From contig NZ_JADKYR010000002.1 of the NCBI RefSeq assembly GCF_015354335.1, forward strand, positions 124,001 through 188,000: 64,000 nucleotides of DNA, read 5' to 3'. Numbering within the stretch: position 1 is the first letter of the stretch; every line of letters begins with the position of its first letter. The notes below the pieces were generated by a model. That model was not told the origin of the DNA, made no database searches, and was given only the letters and a program-made list of their open reading frames with translations. Position numbers and translations under genes: made by a program. This document shows positions 19,031 through 27,964 of the stretch, piece after piece. Origin of the DNA: Methylophilus sp. 13. Its GTDB lineage: Bacteria; Pseudomonadota; Gammaproteobacteria; Burkholderiales; Methylophilaceae.

Positions 19031-19339
19031 ATGATGAAAGGTGGCATGGGCAATATGATGAAACAGGCCCAAATGATGCAAGCCAATATGCAAAAAGCCC
19101 AGGCAGAACTGGCAAACACTGAGGTGGAAGGTATTGCCAGCAATGGCATGGTCAAAGTGACCATGACCTGTAGCAATGATGTGAAACGCGTACAGATTGA
19201 TGACGCGGCCATGGATGACAAAGAAACACTGGAAGACTTGCTTATGATTGCGTTGAAAGATGCGAAAGCGAAAGCCGAAGCGACCAGTTCAGCGAAAATG
19301 AGTGGCCTGATGCCACCAGGCTTCAAGTTGCCGTTCTAG
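19031..19339 (+). CDS. ybaB: nucleoid-associated protein YbaB/EbfC
   Basis: 102-aa homodimeric DNA-binding protein. The N-terminal Met/Gly/Gln-rich helix ([19 protein letters not shown]) and the conserved [14 protein letters not shown] segment identify the family. AGGAG precedes the start. It lies between dnaX (25-bp gap) and recR (43-bp gap), the usual arrangement, consistent with a role in recombination or nucleoid organisation. Confidence 0.95.
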   Translation: MMKGGMGNMMKQAQMMQANMQKAQAELANTEVEGIASNGMVKVTMTCSNDVKRVQIDDAAMDDKETLEDLLMIALKDAKAKAEATSSAKMSGLMPPGFKLPF

Positions 19340-19382
19340 TGCCTGACGCCCACCCATATTATCGTCGACGCGGAGACCAGGC

Positions 19383-19982
19383 GTGAATCACCCGGCAGTT
19401 CTGGATCAGCTGATCAGTGCCCTGCGCTGTCTGCCGGGCGTGGGGCCTAAATCCTCCACGCGGATGGCCTATCACTTGCTGCAACGTGACCGTGAAGGTG
19501 CACAAAAGCTGGCAGCCAGTCTACAACAGGCGCTGGATAAGCTGGCGCATTGCGATTATTGCAACAACTTCAGCGAGCATCGCGTATGCAGCGTGTGCCA
19601 GGATACCCACAGAGACAAATCCACGCTATGTGTGGTGGAGATGCCGACCGACCTCATGATGCTGGAGAATACGCGTAGCTATCAGGGCCAATATTTTGTA
19701 TTAATGGGAAAACTCTCGCCCATGGATGGCATTGGGCCCAAAGACATTCACCTGGATAAACTGCTCAAACGTGCACAGGACAGCGCGATAAACGAAGTGA
19801 TTATTGCCACCAACTTTACCTCCGAGGGTGAAGCCACTGCACACTATATTGGGCAGATGCTCAAATCGCGTGGCATTCGCGTCAGCCGGATTGCGCGTGG
19901 GTTGCCGATGGGTGGTGAGATTGAGTATGTGGACAGTGGCACGCTGTCTACCGCGTTGCTGGAAAGAAAAGCCGTCACTTAA
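19383..19982 (+). CDS. recR: recombination mediator protein RecR
   Basis: 199-aa component of the RecFOR pathway that loads RecA at single-strand gaps. It shows the N-terminal helix-hairpin-helix segment [16 protein letters not shown], the Cys4 zinc finger [16 protein letters not shown], and a Toprim domain beginning [11 protein letters not shown]. The start codon is GTG with GGAGACC upstream. A 7-bp hairpin (20001-20017) follows the stop but lacks a clean T tract. Confidence 0.96.
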   Translation: MNHPAVLDQLISALRCLPGVGPKSSTRMAYHLLQRDREGAQKLAASLQQALDKLAHCDYCNNFSEHRVCSVCQDTHRDKSTLCVVEMPTDLMMLENTRSYQGQYFVLMGKLSPMDGIGPKDIHLDKLLKRAQDSAINEVIIATNFTSEGEATAHYIGQMLKSRGIRVSRIARGLPMGGEIEYVDSGTLSTALLERKAVT

Positions 19983-20120
19983 CTGCAAAGCAATCGTCAA
20001 GCAGTCAAGATGACTGCCCGATTTGATGCCCTTTTGCCAAGACCTTAACAAGTTTTTAAGCACACTTGTCTTTTATCTTCGTTTTTTCTCTTCATAAACA
20101 CTCTGTCCTGTCGTTATACA

Positions 20121-20160
20121 AATGACGCCCTCCCGGTTTTCAATCAGGCGAGACGTCATT
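20121..20160. repeat. imperfect inverted repeat in the leader of the EAL-GGDEF gene
   Basis: AATGACG (20121-20127) and its complement CGTCATT (20154-20160) flank about 26 nt containing CCTC...CGAG that can extend the stem imperfectly. It ends 38 bp before the start codon at 20199. It could be an mRNA leader structure or an operator. It does not resemble the known c-di-GMP-I or c-di-GMP-II riboswitch consensus. Confidence 0.4.
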
Positions 20161-20198
20161 ATCGTGAGCTAATAAAAATAAAAGCAAGGTCGTATTCC

Positions 20199-22580
20199 AT
20201 GGAATTATTTCTGCATACTTTTGACGCCAATAGTCATACCAACTCTGAAAGTCCGCATTTTTCAGGCATCAACACCGCATCTTTCAGTTATGAGACTGAA
20301 GCAGAACTACTGCAGATTTTAGACCGTGTCATTGCCGAGGAACCTGCACATACGCTCAGAGATACCTGGGTGCTGGTGTCACAGGACAAGCAGGCCATGC
20401 ATCCAATGGAAGCCTTGCAGGCCACCATGCCATTCAATACCTTTTATGCTCGGCATAAATACCCGTGGCTGCTGTCTGAGCTGACGCCACATGTACAAAT
20501 GCATTATCAACCGATTGTCGACTTTGGCCAGAGCGGCAAAGTCTTTGGCTTTGAAGCCTTATGCAGACTGAAAACACCAGAAGGCAAGTGGCTCAACGGC
20601 ATGGAGGCTTTCGCCCTTGCCGCCGAGGTTAAACGCAGCCACGAGTTAGACCTAGCCTGCCAACAGTTGGCGCTGATGGGCAAGTCACAATCAATTTCTG
20701 TGGACAAGCCCCTCTTTATTAATGTGCTGCCACAAACAATCATGAGTCCAGGGTGGCTCAATTTTATTTTAAACCTCTTGAACCAGCAGCAGATTGATCG
20801 ACGGGATATCGTCATCGAAATTGTTGAGAGTGAAAAAACCAATCCCGAAGTACTGGCGCGCTACTGCGATGAAATCCGTATGCATGGTCTGCGCATCGCA
20901 CTGGATGACATGGGTTCCGGTTTTAACGGTTTGCGCATCCTGGCTGAGGTACGGGCTGACTTTATCAAGATAGACCGTGCCATTGTGCATGAAGCACAAG
21001 GCAGCCGTGTGAGGACAGTGTTACTTGAGGCGATTATTTCGATGGCGCAACGACTAGGATGCACCATTATCGCTGAAGGGCTGGAGCGCGTAGAGGATAT
21101 TACCTATTGCCAGGATTTAGGCCTGCATTATGCCCAGGGCCATTATTTTGCCCAGCCACAAAGCACGCCGAGCGACAAGGTTGCGGCACTGCCCGTACGG
21201 GATGAAGCCCACCGTTCGCATATTCCTGATGATTTTCATATTGGTGAATATATTAGTCACGGCTTGACAATTGATGTCAGCAGCACGCTGGCTGAAGCCA
21301 GACGCTTGTTTAACGCGCATGCCGATATTGCAACGGCGGTGGTGCTGGACGGGCAAAAACCGCTGGGGGTATTGCGGCGGGGCAAAGTATTCTCCAAGAA
21401 ACCCACAGGCCTGGGCGCTTGTTGCGACCCCTTGCCCAAGGTCATCAACCATAAACTGCCCTCTTCGGTGTTGGCGCGCATTTTTTATCTGGAGCGTGGC
21501 AATATCGACATCTGGATCACCGTCAATGACGAAGGCGGCTATGTCGGTATCTTGCAGCCGATGGAAATCATGGCTCAGTTGATCAGCCGCAAAACTGCTA
21601 CCGGCAATCTTCACCCCTTAAGCCATCTGACGACAGGCCCCACACTCCGGCAAACCCTGGATAACAGCTTGCGTAACAATCCCAATACGCAACTGATCTA
21701 CATAGATCTGGATCATTTCAAGGCCTATAACGACCGCTACGGTTTTATCCGTGGCGATGCCATGATACGACTCCTCTCCGAAATCATCCGACAGGAGTTT
21801 CAGGATAAAGCGGGCGTGATGGTGGGCCATATTGGTGGCGATGACTTTGTGCTGATCTATGATCATAAGGCGCCTACCCTTAATGACACCTTATTGCATA
21901 TCATTAGCCAGTTTCAGGCCCTGGCCGTGCATCTGTATGACGCGACAGATCTGGAACGAGGATTTTTTACTACTGAAGACGGTAAGGATCACCCGGTCGC
22001 CAGTGTCTCGATTGCGGTGGTGAATGGCAAACAAGGCAAGCTCGAAAACAGCGTCATTGCCGCGGAACGCGCAGCGCTGCTTAAAAAGATAGGCAAAGCC
22101 AATATCGGCAGCATTGTGGTTGTAGAAGATACGCCGCCACAAACCATCCTGCCGAAAAAAGAATTTTATTCAGACTGGCAGCAAAAAGCACTGTCCGCCT
22201 TACAGTCGCTGCTACACACGCAACGCTCGACAGGCGCCCATGATTTGGATAGCTGCTTTGCCGAATTCCCCTTCTTTGAGGTGATCTTTGAGTTGGAGCC
22301 AAACGGTGTACAGCGCTATGCCAACTGGATAAATCCCAACATGTATGGAAAAATCAAGGCTGGCGGTGCAGGCATAGACCGGAGCCAACAAGCCTATTAT
22401 CGTCGCGTGGCAGAAACTCAGGCGCCTTATATTTCAAGCATTTATCTGTCTACCGCAACCGAAGACTTCTGCCTCACGGTCTCTTTGCCAATTTTGGGTG
22501 AGGACGGCCAGCTGGCTAGTATTTTAGTCGCAGATATTAATATTGCGGCGATGGCGGTACTCAGCAGCAAGCGCAATTAG
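20199..22580 (+). CDS. EAL-CBS-GGDEF protein with C-terminal PDC/Cache-like sensor domain
   Basis: 793-aa cyclic-di-GMP turnover protein. Residues about 100-325 form an EAL domain (FGFEALCRL, VIEIVESEK, LDDMGSG, FIKIDRA, IIAEGLE), with the key phosphodiesterase acidic residues visible. Residues about 340-470 look like a CBS pair. Residues about 485-650 form a GGDEF domain whose signature reads GGDDF; no RxxD inhibitory site is present. The last ~130 residues resemble a PDC (Cache) sensor domain, here cytoplasmic since no membrane segment is seen. The EAL half looks catalytic; the GGDEF half may be active or may bind GTP. It is monocistronic. Confidence 0.85.
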   Translation: MELFLHTFDANSHTNSESPHFSGINTASFSYETEAELLQILDRVIAEEPAHTLRDTWVLVSQDKQAMHPMEALQATMPFNTFYARHKYPWLLSELTPHVQMHYQPIVDFGQSGKVFGFEALCRLKTPEGKWLNGMEAFALAAEVKRSHELDLACQQLALMGKSQSISVDKPLFINVLPQTIMSPGWLNFILNLLNQQQIDRRDIVIEIVESEKTNPEVLARYCDEIRMHGLRIALDDMGSGFNGLRILAEVRADFIKIDRAIVHEAQGSRVRTVLLEAIISMAQRLGCTIIAEGLERVEDITYCQDLGLHYAQGHYFAQPQSTPSDKVAALPVRDEAHRSHIPDDFHIGEYISHGLTIDVSSTLAEARRLFNAHADIATAVVLDGQKPLGVLRRGKVFSKKPTGLGACCDPLPKVINHKLPSSVLARIFYLERGNIDIWITVNDEGGYVGILQPMEIMAQLISRKTATGNLHPLSHLTTGPTLRQTLDNSLRNNPNTQLIYIDLDHFKAYNDRYGFIRGDAMIRLLSEIIRQEFQDKAGVMVGHIGGDDFVLIYDHKAPTLNDTLLHIISQFQALAVHLYDATDLERGFFTTEDGKDHPVASVSIAVVNGKQGKLENSVIAAERAALLKKIGKANIGSIVVVEDTPPQTILPKKEFYSDWQQKALSALQSLLHTQRSTGAHDLDSCFAEFPFFEVIFELEPNGVQRYANWINPNMYGKIKAGGAGIDRSQQAYYRRVAETQAPYISSIYLSTATEDFCLTVSLPILGEDGQLASILVADINIAAMAVLSSKRN

Positions 22581-22624
22581 CTGAGCGGCAAGCGCAATGA
22601 TAAATTGGCGCGGAATCTGCTCAG

Positions 22625-23269
22625 TTATAAATACGCCAGCAAGTCCTGGGGCTGCTGGATACAGCCATCCGCACCCCATGCCTCAGGCCGATCCATGTCT
22701 GACAGGTAGCCAAACAAAGCCACCAGCGTTGTCATGCCCGCTGCATTACCGGCCTGCACATCTCGCTCGGCATCGCCAACATACACCACCTGTTCAGGAT
22801 CAAGCTGCATACGTTCACAGGCCAATAACAGTGTTTGGGGCGCCGGCTTGGGCTGGGGCGCATCATCCCCGCTGATGACCGCACCCGCGCGGCTATCCAG
22901 CGCCATGTGTGTAATCATAGGCAAGGTAAACCGGCGTGGCTTATTGGTGACAATGCCCCAGCGGAGCCCCCGCTGCTCAATCTCCTGTAACACCTCTGCC
23001 ATGCCGTCAAACAATTGTGGCTGACGGGTCATGACTTTGGTGTATAACTCCAGATATTCAGTGCGCATCTGTTCAAACTCAGCATGATCCGGTAACAGAC
23101 CAAATCCGACTTCCAGCAGCCCTCGAGACCCATGCGAGGCATAGGGGCGAATCGTCGCTTCTGGTAAAAAGGGCAATCCATGCCGTTCACGCTGCAAATT
23201 AAGTGCATATGCTAAATCTGGAGCGGTATCTACCAACGTCCCATCCAGATCAAATAATACGGCTTGCAT
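22625..23269 (-). CDS. gph: phosphoglycolate phosphatase-type HAD hydrolase
   Basis: HAD-superfamily phosphatase of the Gph family, about 214 aa. Motif I is FDLDGTLVDTAPDL, motif II lies around IVTNKP, and motif III/IV is VYVGDAERDVQAG. The start at 23269 lies 4 bp after the ubiG stop and uses the GAGG at the end of ubiG as ribosome-binding site. The role is removal of 2-phosphoglycolate or a similar small phosphate; in the ubiG-gph pairing it is often the last gene of the operon. Confidence 0.9.
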   Translation of the reverse strand: MQAVLFDLDGTLVDTAPDLAYALNLQRERHGLPFLPEATIRPYASHGSRGLLEVGFGLLPDHAEFEQMRTEYLELYTKVMTRQPQLFDGMAEVLQEIEQRGLRWGIVTNKPRRFTLPMITHMALDSRAGAVISGDDAPQPKPAPQTLLLACERMQLDPEQVVYVGDAERDVQAGNAAGMTTLVALFGYLSDMDRPEAWGADGCIQQPQDLLAYL

Positions 23270-23273
23270 GCGC

Positions 23274-23972
23274 TCAATCCTCTTTGACCGCATGTAGCAT
23301 GTAGTTGACGTTGGTATCTGTTGTCAATTTATATTGTTTACTGAAAGGGTCATAAGTGACGCCAGTCTGATGCTGTAACTCCAGTCCAGATTGACGTAAC
23401 CAGCTCGCTAACTCAGACGGCTTGATAAACTTGCTGTAATCATGTGTGCCTTTGGGAAGCAGATTGAGGACATACTCAGCCCCGACCACCGCCATCAGGT
23501 ATGCCTTGGCATTGCGATTAAGCGTGGAAAAAAACAATTGCCCCCCCGGCTTGACCAGCGCAGCGCAAGCACGCACCACGCTGGATGGGTCGGGCACATG
23601 CTCCAGCATTTCCATGCAGGTCACTACATCAAACTGCTCCGGCATTTCTGCAGCCAACGCTTCCACGGCAATACAGCGATACGAAACCTGGGCAGCCGCT
23701 TCAAGCGCATGTAATTGCGCCACCTGCAGCGACTTGTCTGCCATATCAATCCCCATCACGTGTGCACCACGTTGTGCCATGGACTCGCTCAGAATACCGC
23801 CGCCACAGCCGACATCGAGCACCTGTTTGCCCTTAAGCAACGCGCGACTGTCAATATAATTTAAACGTATAGGGTTCAGCTGATGCAAAGGTTTGAAGAC
23901 ACCTTGCTGGTCCCACCACTGGTGTGCAAGTTCAGCAAATTTGTTTACTTCTGCAATTTCGACATTGTCCAT
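23274..23972 (-). CDS. ubiG: ubiquinone biosynthesis O-methyltransferase UbiG
   Basis: SAM-dependent enzyme carrying out both O-methylations in ubiquinone synthesis. The 232-aa protein has motif [19 protein letters not shown], the post-I acidic residue in [10 protein letters not shown], and [11 protein letters not shown]. It lies between the mtaD-like hydrolase (19-bp gap) and gph (4-bp gap), all in one direction. AGGAT precedes the ATG. Confidence 0.96.
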   Translation of the reverse strand: MDNVEIAEVNKFAELAHQWWDQQGVFKPLHQLNPIRLNYIDSRALLKGKQVLDVGCGGGILSESMAQRGAHVMGIDMADKSLQVAQLHALEAAAQVSYRCIAVEALAAEMPEQFDVVTCMEMLEHVPDPSSVVRACAALVKPGGQLFFSTLNRNAKAYLMAVVGAEYVLNLLPKGTHDYSKFIKPSELASWLRQSGLELQHQTGVTYDPFSKQYKLTTDTNVNYMLHAVKED

Positions 23973-23991
23973 GATGTTATCCTAAACAAAA

Positions 23992-25329
23992 TTAATGTGC
24001 GGGCTGTTGCATCTTGAGCTGCCACTGCAAAGCGATAGACCGTAATGCCTCGGTCTCAATGCCTGCAAATTGTGGTTGGCCATCTGGTAAACGCTGATAC
24101 CGTAATTGACCATTGACCCAGGTATGCGTGACCTGCTCGCGGCTAGCCACATACACCAGATGCGAAATGGGGTCAAAACAAGGCAAGCTATTCAGCTCAT
24201 CCAGACGAACCGCTATCAGATCAGCCTGCTTACCGACGCTAATGCTGCCAATCTGTGCTTGCAACCCCAGTGCCGTGGCTCCATTAATGGTTGCCATCTG
24301 TAGCGCCTGATAAGCTGGCACAGCCTCTGCCTGTTGCGCTGATACCTTGGCAAGCAAGGCTGCTGTGCGCATTTCCTGCCACAAATCGAGCCGGTTATTA
24401 CTGGCGGCACCATCAGTGCCTAAACCGATATTGATCCCCGAACGCAACGCAGATGCCACCGGCGCAATCCCACTCGCCAATTTCAGATTAGAACTTGGAC
24501 AATGCGCGATATGCGCGCCTAAAGTTGCTAGGGTCTCCTGTTCATACTTTTCAAGGTGTACTCCATGCGCCAATACGGTGCTGGGACCAATTACCCCCAG
24601 CGCTTGCAAACGCTGCAACGGCCGTACACCAAATTGCTCCTGACTTTGCGCGATTTCCGCCTGGGTTTCATGCAAATGCGTATGAATCCCCAGATTCAAC
24701 TGTTCGGCAAGTGTGACAACGTCGGTAAAGGTTTGATCACTCACCGTATAGGGGGCATGCGGCGCAAAAGAAAAACTGATAGAGGACTCGGATTTATACT
24801 GATCGCGCACTTCTGTGCCCAAGCGGATATATTCACTGGCAGTTGCCGCATAATTACTGGGAAACTCCATAATAGTTAAGCCAATATGTGCGCGTATCCC
24901 TGTGCGTTTGGCAGCCTCTATGGTCGCTTGCGGAAAAAAATACATATCGTTAAATGTGGTGATTCCGCCTGCCAGCATTTCCGCACATGCCAGCAAGCTG
25001 CCATCCTGTACGAAAGCGGGTGAGACCCATCTCTTTTCTGCTGGCCAGATATGCTCATTCAACCACGGCATCAACGCATAATCATCAGCATACCCCTTTA
25101 ACAGGCTCATACTGCTATGAGTATGCAAATTGATCAGCCCGGGCATCACGACATGTTGTGAACAATCAACGACGGGCCAGTCAACCGCCCAATCCGGGAT
25201 ATCGGATTTGGGTACAATCGCCTTGATTTTTCCAGCATCCACAAGAATTGCATGCTGCTCCCGCACTTGTGGCCCTTCATCCATAGTAACGAGCCAGCGT
25301 GGTTTGATGATAAATTGGGATTCACTCAT
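23992..25329 (-). CDS. mtaD: TRZ/ATZ-family amidohydrolase (5'-methylthioadenosine/S-adenosylhomocysteine deaminase type)
   Basis: 445-aa metal-dependent amidohydrolase. Zinc ligands are visible in LHTHSSMSL, THLHETQAE, AHGVHLEKY and LGTDGAASNN, the pattern of the MTA/SAH deaminase branch. It probably deaminates SAH or methylthioadenosine, which fits the methyltransferase gene ubiG next to it. I chose ATG 25329 because the longer frame runs through the promoter. TATAAT ends exactly 6 bp before this ATG and no Shine-Dalgarno sequence is present, so the mRNA may be leaderless. Substrate specificity is inferred from family membership. Confidence 0.85.
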   Translation of the reverse strand: MSESQFIIKPRWLVTMDEGPQVREQHAILVDAGKIKAIVPKSDIPDWAVDWPVVDCSQHVVMPGLINLHTHSSMSLLKGYADDYALMPWLNEHIWPAEKRWVSPAFVQDGSLLACAEMLAGGITTFNDMYFFPQATIEAAKRTGIRAHIGLTIMEFPSNYAATASEYIRLGTEVRDQYKSESSISFSFAPHAPYTVSDQTFTDVVTLAEQLNLGIHTHLHETQAEIAQSQEQFGVRPLQRLQALGVIGPSTVLAHGVHLEKYEQETLATLGAHIAHCPSSNLKLASGIAPVASALRSGINIGLGTDGAASNNRLDLWQEMRTAALLAKVSAQQAEAVPAYQALQMATINGATALGLQAQIGSISVGKQADLIAVRLDELNSLPCFDPISHLVYVASREQVTHTWVNGQLRYQRLPDGQPQFAGIETEALRSIALQWQLKMQQPAH

Positions 25330-25335
25330 GCTTGG

Positions 25336-25341
25336 ATTATA
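25336..25341 (-). promoter_or_regulatory. consensus -10 element placing the start site at the mtaD ATG
   Basis: TATAAT on the minus strand, then CCAAGC, then ATG at 25329. The usual 6-7 bp from -10 to the first transcribed base puts +1 on or next to the A of the start codon. The -35 is weak (TTCAAT at 18-bp spacing). Confidence 0.6.
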
Positions 25342-25386
25342 ACTGAGGCAGGCTGGCAAATTGAAAGTCCACCTGCGTGCAGCAAC

Positions 25387-25416
25387 AAAAAAGCCACGCA
25401 ATTGCGTGGCTTTTTT
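25387..25416. terminator. intrinsic terminator downstream of the ompA-type gene
   Basis: AAAAAAGCCACGCAATTGCGTGGCTTTTTT is a near-perfect palindrome with A and T runs on the two sides. It terminates the OmpA-type gene (minus strand) before the mtaD promoter. Confidence 0.92.
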
Positions 25417-25434
25417 AAACTCACAAGTCAGTGC

Positions 25435-26532
25435 TTATTGGCAACCTTCTTGTTTCGTACCTTCTGCACGGATTTCAACGCGGCGGTTAGGTTGCAGGCA
25501 AGAGATCAATTTCTTGCTTACTTTTTTACCTTCGCACTGAACCACTGGCTCAGATTTACCTTTACCTTCAGCAGTGATCAAGCTGCTGTCTACACCTTGA
25601 GCAACCAAGTAGTCCGCCACTTGTTTTGCACGGCGCTCAGACAACTTCTGGTTGTAAGCTTCAGAACCGATACGGTCTGTGTGACCAGTGACGATCACAG
25701 CTTTGATTTCAGGATTTTCTTTGATCTTGGCAGCAACTGCATCCAGTGTAACGCGGCCTTTTTCTTTCAGGTTAGCCTTGTCAAAACCAAACAACTCTTC
25801 AGCAGATACAGTCACAGTCTCATTCACTGGCTTGCAAACAGGTGCTGGTGCCGGAGCTGGTGCTGGTGCCGGAGCTGGTTCAGCCGCAGCAACAGGTGCT
25901 GGTGCTGGCTCTGGTGTTGGCTCTTCAACCACTGGTGCTGGTGCACCAAAGCGGAAGATACCACCCAAATTAACCAAGGTGTTGTTGATTGTACCATCGG
26001 CATCCACTGTGCCAGCAGCGTTACGCGCATCAGCACGGCTCCACTGGTGACGTACATCTGCCTGAACACCAAATTTGTCGTTAAACAAATATTGAGCACC
26101 CAAACCAACGTTTGCCATCCAAGAAGTGTTTGATTTGTCAGTCAAACCAACATTGCTGTAGTCAACGTTGTTGCGTGCTGCGCCAATCCCAGCCAGCAGG
26201 AATGGGCGGAATTTTTCGCGGCTAAACATGTACAATGCGTCCAAACCCAAAGTGGTTTGTTTGTACTTGCCACCTGCGCCAGCAATGCCTGTATCTTCAT
26301 CAGCACGGTTATAACCCAGACGACCTTGAATGTCCCAGTGCTCGCTCAGCTCTTTACCAATGGACAAGAAACCACCACGGGCATTGTCAGCTTCGAGATC
26401 ACTGTCAGTGTGCATGTAGCTGGCACCTGGAACAACATACCAAGCACCGCGGTACATGTCTTCAGCTTGCGCAGCTTGCGATGCAAAAACAAATGCAGAA
26501 GCAATTGCCAAGCCTAAAAAACTTTTTTTCAT
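25435..26532 (-). CDS. OmpA-family outer membrane protein
   Basis: 365-aa outer membrane protein. The signal peptide (MKKSFLGLAIASAFVFASQA, cleavage after QAAQA near residue 23) is followed by an eight-strand-type N-terminal barrel (about 25-200). A Pro/Ala-rich hinge (about 203-235, repeated PA dipeptides) precedes an OmpA-C peptidoglycan-binding domain. The latter contains FGFDKANLKEKG, VTGHTDRIGSEAYNQKLSERR and LQPNRRVEI. Four cysteines in the C-terminal domain could form disulphides. A strong promoter and AAGGAG site point to high expression; it is monocistronic with its own terminator. Confidence 0.95.
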   Translation of the reverse strand: MKKSFLGLAIASAFVFASQAAQAEDMYRGAWYVVPGASYMHTDSDLEADNARGGFLSIGKELSEHWDIQGRLGYNRADEDTGIAGAGGKYKQTTLGLDALYMFSREKFRPFLLAGIGAARNNVDYSNVGLTDKSNTSWMANVGLGAQYLFNDKFGVQADVRHQWSRADARNAAGTVDADGTINNTLVNLGGIFRFGAPAPVVEEPTPEPAPAPVAAAEPAPAPAPAPAPAPVCKPVNETVTVSAEELFGFDKANLKEKGRVTLDAVAAKIKENPEIKAVIVTGHTDRIGSEAYNQKLSERRAKQVADYLVAQGVDSSLITAEGKGKSEPVVQCEGKKVSKKLISCLQPNRRVEIRAEGTKQEGCQ

Positions 26533-26592
26533 TCATTGACTCCTTTGTTATTGGGCATTTTCGCCACATCTTTGAAAATACTTACAAACCCA

Positions 26593-26621
26593 ACTATACG
26601 CAAACAGTGCAAGAGGCGCAA
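26593..26621 (-). promoter_or_regulatory. sigma70-type promoter of the ompA-type gene
   Basis: On the minus strand: -35 TTGCGC (26621-26616), a 17-bp spacer, and -10 TATAGT (26598-26593). This leaves a leader of about 55 nt before the ATG at 26532 and the AGGAG site. Confidence 0.75.
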
Positions 26622-26655
26622 GCCTAGAGAGCTACAAGCCCAAGTATTTATTGGT

Positions 26656-27381
26656 TTAGGCGCTCATTTTGCAACAGTTTCCTGACAGCTGCCTGACAAC
26701 GCTCACAATCGATTCAGCCAACAGGTTTGATTGCCTTAACCCTTTTTCACATAAACCACTACGAAAACCCAAAAAGTCCGCCTCTAACGAACACAATTGC
26801 GCCAAATACGCCGGTCTGAGTCCGCCGGCCACCCCGACCATTAACTGCAAGCGTCTGGCCATCTCGGTAAATTTCTGAATATGCAATATAGAAACGCAGT
26901 CCAAGACTGAGCTAGACTTGTCTATCGTGTCGACCATAACCCCAACATACCCTTGTGTGGCGAGCTTGTTCAAGCGCAACTCAAGCATAGATGTTTGCAA
27001 TAAACTATCAGGGCTAAACACCGCAACCATCCGCGTGCCTGTCACAAGCACTTGGCCAATCGCCGCTGTAAACAAAGGATGATCCCAAATGGCTTCCGGC
27101 AGCTTGATAATGTCCACGCCAATCTCTAGACGGGATTGGATCAACTCCAGCAATGCAGCCACGGATTCAGCAGTATCGCCCACGGTGGCACTGACCAGAA
27201 TATCCGTATGGGCATGTTGCTTTTTGTAACCATTCACTGCCTGCATGATGGCAACTGACTGCGACATACTTAATGCAGAGAGCGCACCATGACTGGTGTC
27301 TTTCAAATCAATCAAGCTGACTCCAGCGGCCAGTACCAACTGCGCCTCGGCAACCGAATTTACACTGACTAATATGCGCAT
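26656..27381 (-). CDS. mfnB: (5-formylfuran-3-yl)methyl phosphate synthase MfnB
   Basis: First enzyme of the furan moiety of methanofuran/methylofuran: it condenses two glyceraldehyde-3-phosphate molecules. The 241-aa protein starts MRILVSVNSVAEAQL and has DLKDTSHGALSA (carrying a conserved Lys), LVSATVGD and DIIKLPEA, consistent with a Schiff-base TIM barrel of the former DUF556 family. The ATG at 27381 has AAGGAA upstream; a longer frame exists but runs through the DUF447 gene. It is the last of four consecutive C1-carrier genes. In methylotrophs the product is the formyl carrier used by the FhcABCD complex at 56-60 kb. Confidence 0.92.
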   Translation of the reverse strand: MRILVSVNSVAEAQLVLAAGVSLIDLKDTSHGALSALSMSQSVAIMQAVNGYKKQHAHTDILVSATVGDTAESVAALLELIQSRLEIGVDIIKLPEAIWDHPLFTAAIGQVLVTGTRMVAVFSPDSLLQTSMLELRLNKLATQGYVGVMVDTIDKSSSVLDCVSILHIQKFTEMARRLQLMVGVAGGLRPAYLAQLCSLEADFLGFRSGLCEKGLRQSNLLAESIVSVVRQLSGNCCKMSA

Positions 27382-27388
27382 AGATTCC

Positions 27389-27964
27389 TTATGCCTGTTG
27401 CATGCCTGTTTGCTGTGCCTGGTGGTTGTTAACGCAATCCACCAGCCATTGCCAGGCTTCAAGCTCGTTGGGGCCGGCTGTTTTATCAATCGCAATTTGT
27501 AAATACTGCATTTCTTGCGTAATTTTCTCAGCAGGCAACAGATGCAGCCTGCTGACAAGCACGGCCAATTCAACCACTGCCGCCTGGGCACGGTTAAAGC
27601 CCATAAATGGCGCATGTGTCTGACTTTCAACCACTTGCATCCATAATTTTGGTCGATTTTCATCCGGCTCAACTGTATCAAGACGCAATACATGATGCGC
27701 CAGACAGTCAGTTAGCCGCACGCTGTGGCCATGCTCGACTGGCAAGGTGGAAAACATTTTTTTTCTGGCAATAGCGGCAGCAAAAACACGAACATCATCG
27801 GTCAGATTTAAGACGGCCGACCGGGTCTGTAAAATATTCTGCAAGGTAGTTGAGGGCTGGTAAGGCATGATGAGCACGCGCCCTGCCTGCCATTGGATCC
27901 CAAACGGCGCAATATGCACCTCACCTTCAGGAGAGCACGTGGTGATGATGGTTTCGTAAATCAT
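27389..27964 (-). CDS. DUF447 family flavin-binding-fold protein of the H4MPT gene cluster
   Basis: 191-aa protein starting MIYETIITTCSPEGEVHIAPFG, typical of the DUF447 family, which has a split-barrel flavin-reductase-like fold. The family occurs in methanogens and in bacteria with H4MPT-linked C1 transfer. Its biochemical step is not assigned as far as I know. The start overlaps the upstream dihydropteroate-synthase-like gene by 4 bp and the stop lies 7 bp before mfnB, so tight co-expression with methylofuran/H4MPT synthesis is implied. Confidence 0.85.
   Translation of the reverse strand: MIYETIITTCSPEGEVHIAPFGIQWQAGRVLIMPYQPSTTLQNILQTRSAVLNLTDDVRVFAAAIARKKMFSTLPVEHGHSVRLTDCLAHHVLRLDTVEPDENRPKLWMQVVESQTHAPFMGFNRAQAAVVELAVLVSRLHLLPAEKITQEMQYLQIAIDKTAGPNELEAWQWLVDCVNNHQAQQTGMQQA

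Noticed and set aside
20040-20198. Possible cyclic-di-GMP riboswitch before the EAL-CBS-GGDEF gene
   Set aside because: There is an inverted repeat but none of the conserved GEMM core sequence, so no riboswitch call is justified.
25850-25940. Short repetitive stretch resembling a repeat array
   Set aside because: It encodes the Pro/Ala hinge of the OmpA-type protein; it is not a CRISPR or intergenic repeat.
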